A model generated the notes under the pieces. That model did not search any database, was not told the origin of the DNA, and was given only the letters and a program-made list of their open reading frames with translations. Shown here piece by piece: positions 61,420 to 64,000 of a stretch of DNA of 64,000 nucleotides (position 1 is the stretch's first letter; every line of letters begins with the position of its first letter). Position numbers and translations under genes: made by a program. Source of the stretch: Novosphingobium sp. Chol11 (GTDB lineage Bacteria > Pseudomonadota > Alphaproteobacteria > Sphingomonadales > Sphingomonadaceae); assembly GCA_945906105.1 (NCBI GenBank), contig CAMDQO010000006.1, positions 1 through 64,000 of the forward strand. Direction: 5' to 3'.

Positions 61420-61998
61420 CTAACCAGTTGTCCGCCCTTGTCCTGGCACCCACAGCACATCGTCAGCGCCGCCGCCATTGAGCGCGCGGGCAAGGACGAA
61501 GAGATAGTCTGACAATCGGTTGATATAGGCCAGCGCTGCCGGATTGACCGGATCGCTTTCGCTCAGCGCCACCATCGCCCGTTCTGCCCGCCGCACCGCT
61601 GCCCGGGCGACATGCACCCGGCCTGCGCCTTCGCTGCCGCCGGGCAGGATGAAGCTGGTCAGCGGGGTGAGCCAATCGGTGATCGCATCAATCGCCTGCT
61701 CCAGCCATTCAGCCTGATCGGGCACCATCCGCAGCACCATTTCAGAAGGGGCGAAATCGTCTCCCGGCGTGGCAAGGTCTGCGCCGAGGTCAAACAGATC
61801 GTTCTGGATACGGAAAATCGCAGGCGCGCTCGCAGTTTCGCGCAGGACTACCAGCGCCAAGCCGATGGCGCTGTTCGCCTCGTCCACCGCACCAATGGCT
61901 TCCATCCGCGCGGCGTGTTTGGCCAGACGCGATCCATCAACGAGGCCGGTAGTGCCGTCGTCACCCGTGCGCGTATAAATCTTGTTGAGCTTGACCAA
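61420..61998 (-). CDS. Cob(I)alamin adenosyltransferase, PduO type
   Basis: 192 residues. KIYTRTGDDGTTGLVDGSRL, AIGAVDEANSAIG and the C-terminal FILPGGSEGAGRVHVARAAV with RRAERAMVAL are the PduO-type signatures. Transfers the adenosyl group of ATP to the cobalt of corrinoids. No other cobalamin gene is near. Follows HIG1 after 2 bp. Confidence 0.94.
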   Translation of the reverse strand: MVKLNKIYTRTGDDGTTGLVDGSRLAKHAARMEAIGAVDEANSAIGLALVVLRETASAPAIFRIQNDLFDLGADLATPGDDFAPSEMVLRMVPDQAEWLEQAIDAITDWLTPLTSFILPGGSEGAGRVHVARAAVRRAERAMVALSESDPVNPAALAYINRLSDYLFVLARALNGGGADDVLWVPGQGRTTG

Positions 61999-62000
61999 GT

Positions 62001-62234
62001 TTACTTACTGCCAATCGCCAACAGCACCGCAACGACCAGCACCGCCAGCCCTTGATAGAGGATGCGGTTGAACATCATCTTGTTCTGCAGCAACTGGTTT
62101 GGCGTTGGGCCGGTGCTATCGCCAGCCTCAAGATCAGCCTTGGTGCCCTGCATGAAGGCGACGATACCGCGCACAAGGCTGTAAACGACGAGGCCCATCA
62201 GCACGATGAGCACGGGGATGAGGATTGTGTTCAT
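62001..62234 (-). CDS. HIG1-domain (twin transmembrane) protein
   Basis: 77 residues, two hydrophobic helices (ILIPVLIVLMGLVVYSLVRG and LYQGLAVLVVAVLLAIG) with a loop containing NQLLQNKMMFNRILYQGLA. The QNKMM-R--YQ pattern is the HIG1 motif found in respiratory-complex-associated proteins. ATG overlaps the gluQ stop (ATGA). Confidence 0.9.
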   Translation of the reverse strand: MNTILIPVLIVLMGLVVYSLVRGIVAFMQGTKADLEAGDSTGPTPNQLLQNKMMFNRILYQGLAVLVVAVLLAIGSK

Positions 62235-63076
62235 GGCTTGCTCTCTAAGCCTGCCGAGAGCGAAATGCCAGCGGGGAAGTGGTGTGCGCGTAAGGCATCG
62301 GTGAGTGCTGCACCGGATTCTCCAGCGCGGCGACGGTCTGCCAATGAAGGTGAACCGCGCCGTTTGGCGAGCTTTGCGCCGCCCGCTTCAACCAGCAAGC
62401 CATGGTGATGCCAGGTGGGCACTGGCAGCCCGAGAAGAGCCTGCAACAGGCGGTGGATATGGCTCGACAGGAACAGGTCGCTTCCCCGTGTGACCAGCGT
62501 GATGCCGTCCGCCGCATCATCAACCGTCGCGGCAAGGTGATAGCTGGCCGGAGCATCCTTGCGTAGCAGCACGACATCGCCGAACATCTCGGGTGTGGCG
62601 GTTTGCGCCCCGGTAAGCTCATCCACCCAGTGCAGCGGTCCGATGAGGGAAACAGCCTTGGCAACATCGAGCCGCCAAGACGCACCCTGTGGGTCAACAT
62701 TGTGGTTCCGGCAGGTGCCCGGATAGAGCGGGCCATCCGGTCCTGCCTCAGTGGCGGCGGCGAGCACGTCAGTTCGGGTGCATTGGCAGGGATAAAGCAG
62801 GCCCATCGCCTTCAGCCGTTCCGCCGCCTCGGTGTATCGCGCCAGACGCGCGGATTGATAGACTGCCGTCCCATCCCAGCGCAGTCCCAGCCATTTGAGA
62901 TCCGCGATGTATTCCGCCACCAGTTCAGGCTGGCTGCGCGCACCGTCAATATCCTCGATCCGCAACAGGAACTTTCCGCCGCGCGCCCGCGCCAGATCGT
63001 GCGCGACAATCGCCGCATAGGCATGGCCGAGGTGCAGCGAGCCATTGGGGCTGGGGGCAAAGCGGGTTCGGATCAC
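62231..63076 (-). CDS. gluQ: Glutamyl-Q tRNA(Asp) synthetase
   Basis: 281 residues from GTG 63076 (MIRTRFAPSPNGSLHLGHAY); an ATG at 63112 adds 12 residues. HLGH signature, zinc ligands CQC...YPGTC, and a KLAKRRGS motif in place of KMSKS. It lacks the anticodon domain of GltX, as expected. Attaches glutamate to queuosine-34 of tRNA(Asp). Confidence 0.95.
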   Translation of the reverse strand: MIRTRFAPSPNGSLHLGHAYAAIVAHDLARARGGKFLLRIEDIDGARSQPELVAEYIADLKWLGLRWDGTAVYQSARLARYTEAAERLKAMGLLYPCQCTRTDVLAAATEAGPDGPLYPGTCRNHNVDPQGASWRLDVAKAVSLIGPLHWVDELTGAQTATPEMFGDVVLLRKDAPASYHLAATVDDAADGITLVTRGSDLFLSSHIHRLLQALLGLPVPTWHHHGLLVEAGGAKLAKRRGSPSLADRRRAGESGAALTDALRAHHFPAGISLSAGLESKP

Positions 63077-63195
63077 GGTTTGCTTAGTCCTGTGGATTGA
63101 GCGGGGATGCAAGCCTTGACGCAGCTAGACCCCGCGTGTTCTCTATCGTCCATGCACTGTCACCAGCCTGTAACCTGTGCCTGCGATGAAAGGCC

Positions 63196-63804
63196 ATGCT
63201 CAAATCGGAGCTGATAGAGCGCGCGGGGCACTTCCGCAGCGCCGAGGGTGATCCCTCCCGCCATCTGGCCGATTGCCCTGCCTTGGTGCTTAATGCCGAT
63301 TACAAGCCGCTGTCTTATTATCCGCTCAGCCTGTGGCCCTGGCAGACGGCGATCAAGGCGATATTCCTTGAGCGGGTGGATATCGTCGCCAGCTATGAGC
63401 GCGAGGTGCATTCGCCCAGCTGGCAGATGAAAATCCCCTCGGTCATCGCGCTGCGTCAGTTCGTGAAGCCCAGCGAATTTCCCGCCTTTACCCGCTTCAA
63501 CCTGTTCCTGCGGGATCGCTTTGCCTGCCAGTATTGCGGCAGTCCGCAGCATCTGACCTTCGATCATGTTATACCAAGGCGGTTGGGTGGATGCACCAGT
63601 TGGGAAAACGTCGCCACCGCCTGTGCTCCGTGCAACATGAAGAAAGGCGGGCGCACTCCCAGACAGGCGCATATGCCGCTGCTGGTCGAACCGATCCGGC
63701 CAACCAACTGGCAATTGCAGGAGCGGGGCAGGGCGTTTCCGCCCGGCTATCTGCACGAAACCTGGCGCGATTGGCTTTACTGGGATGTTGAGCTGGAGGC
63801 GTGA
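63196..63804 (+). CDS. HNH endonuclease
   Basis: 202 residues. Zinc-finger HNH domain: ACQYCGSPQHLTFDHVIPRR (first CxxC and catalytic His), GGCTSWENVATACAPCNMKK (Asn and second CxxC). N-terminal region ALVLNADYKPLSYYPLSLWP is the conserved partner domain of this alphaproteobacterial HNH type. Role in restriction, repair or phage defence is not indicated by neighbours. Confidence 0.92.
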   Translation: MLKSELIERAGHFRSAEGDPSRHLADCPALVLNADYKPLSYYPLSLWPWQTAIKAIFLERVDIVASYEREVHSPSWQMKIPSVIALRQFVKPSEFPAFTRFNLFLRDRFACQYCGSPQHLTFDHVIPRRLGGCTSWENVATACAPCNMKKGGRTPRQAHMPLLVEPIRPTNWQLQERGRAFPPGYLHETWRDWLYWDVELEA

Positions 63805-63814
63805 TTCAGATTGT

Positions 63815-64000
63815 TCAATAATCGACCGTGTTGAATTGTGGATGAATTTCTTTCCAACGACGCATCCATTCCATGCTTTCGGTCGCCAGCGCTAAATCGC
63901 CGTCGCTATCATTCAGCGCCGCACGGGCCGCGTTTGCAACATCGTCCAGCACCGAACTATCCCAGCCATCTCGATCAATTTGCGCTGCCAGAGCCGATTC
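63815..64000 (-). CDS. C-terminal fragment of an unknown gene, cut by window edge
   Basis: 61 residues before TGA (63817-63815): it includes DGWDSSVLDDVANAARAALN and ESMEWMRRWKEIHPQFNTVD. Codon use is less GC-rich than its neighbours. I recognise no family; the length of the gene is unknown. It converges on the HNH gene with 10 bp between. Confidence 0.55.
   Translation of the reverse strand, partial: ESALAAQIDRDGWDSSVLDDVANAARAALNDSDGDLALATESMEWMRRWKEIHPQFNTVDY

Overview
The window looks like chromosome of a GC-rich alphaproteobacterium of the order Sphingomonadales (Erythrobacter/Porphyrobacter-like is my guess). The reasons are the gene orders ubiE-ubiB-coaBC-dut and secB divergent from timA-like/mltA/smr, a UrcA protein, an rpsT-dnaA pair, and intergenic repeats of kinds common in sphingomonads. 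This is inference from gene content; no 16S gene or tRNA was seen. Almost all of the sequence is ordinary housekeeping core with short intergenic gaps.

Layout. 1-146: end of an IS5-family (IS903-like) insertion sequence running off the left edge. 0.2-13.6 kb: M14 peptidase, two DUF4136 proteins, DUF418 protein, a frameshifted galE, a polytopic membrane protein, rpmJ, a HAD hydrolase, an HxlR regulator divergent from a small secreted protein, a cyclophilin, a LuxR solo divergent from an autotransporter-type barrel, and comM. 13.8-17.8 kb: rpmH-rnpA-yidD-yidC-engB. 18-28 kb: DEAD helicase, urcA, a TPR/SLOG/degenerate-cyclase protein facing a Crp-family regulator, GST, S1/P1 nuclease, cupin, dapE and a dicarboxylate symporter. 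28-34 kb (minus): nth, dapB, a ThiF-like E1, DUF983, dnaA, rpsT, mutM. 34-41 kb (plus): ubiE-ubiB, two tandem membrane-protein paralogues (the first a pseudogene), coaBC, dut. 41-49 kb: a third DUF4136 lipoprotein, trpS, murJ, secB, then Tim44-like, mltA, smr, aroC. 49-64 kb: ArsC-like, a pnuC/nicotinamide-riboside kinase pair, ubiG, lysC, flavin oxidoreductase, SPFH/NfeD pair, msrB, a class A PBP, a PduO-type adenosyltransferase, HIG1, gluQ, HNH and a partial unknown gene.

Pathways: lysine/diaminopimelate (lysC, dapB, dapE), ubiquinone (ubiE, ubiB, ubiG), CoA (coaBC), peptidoglycan (murJ, class A PBP, mltA), protein export and insertion (secB, yidC, yidD), and NAD salvage (pnuC plus kinase).

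The most interesting material is non-coding. Four small elements with shared imperfect terminal inverted repeats sit in four convergent gene junctions. They are mostly flanked by TA, and at five of eight ends they supply the stop codon of the adjacent gene. One copy carries a second, highly structured 266-bp element inserted at TA; the other three copies act as its empty-site controls. A second point of interest is the 20.6-23.3 kb locus: a protein that appears to end in a catalytically dead class III cyclase domain faces a Crp-family regulator whose recognition helix fits a TGTGA-N6-TCACG site 64 bp upstream of urcA.
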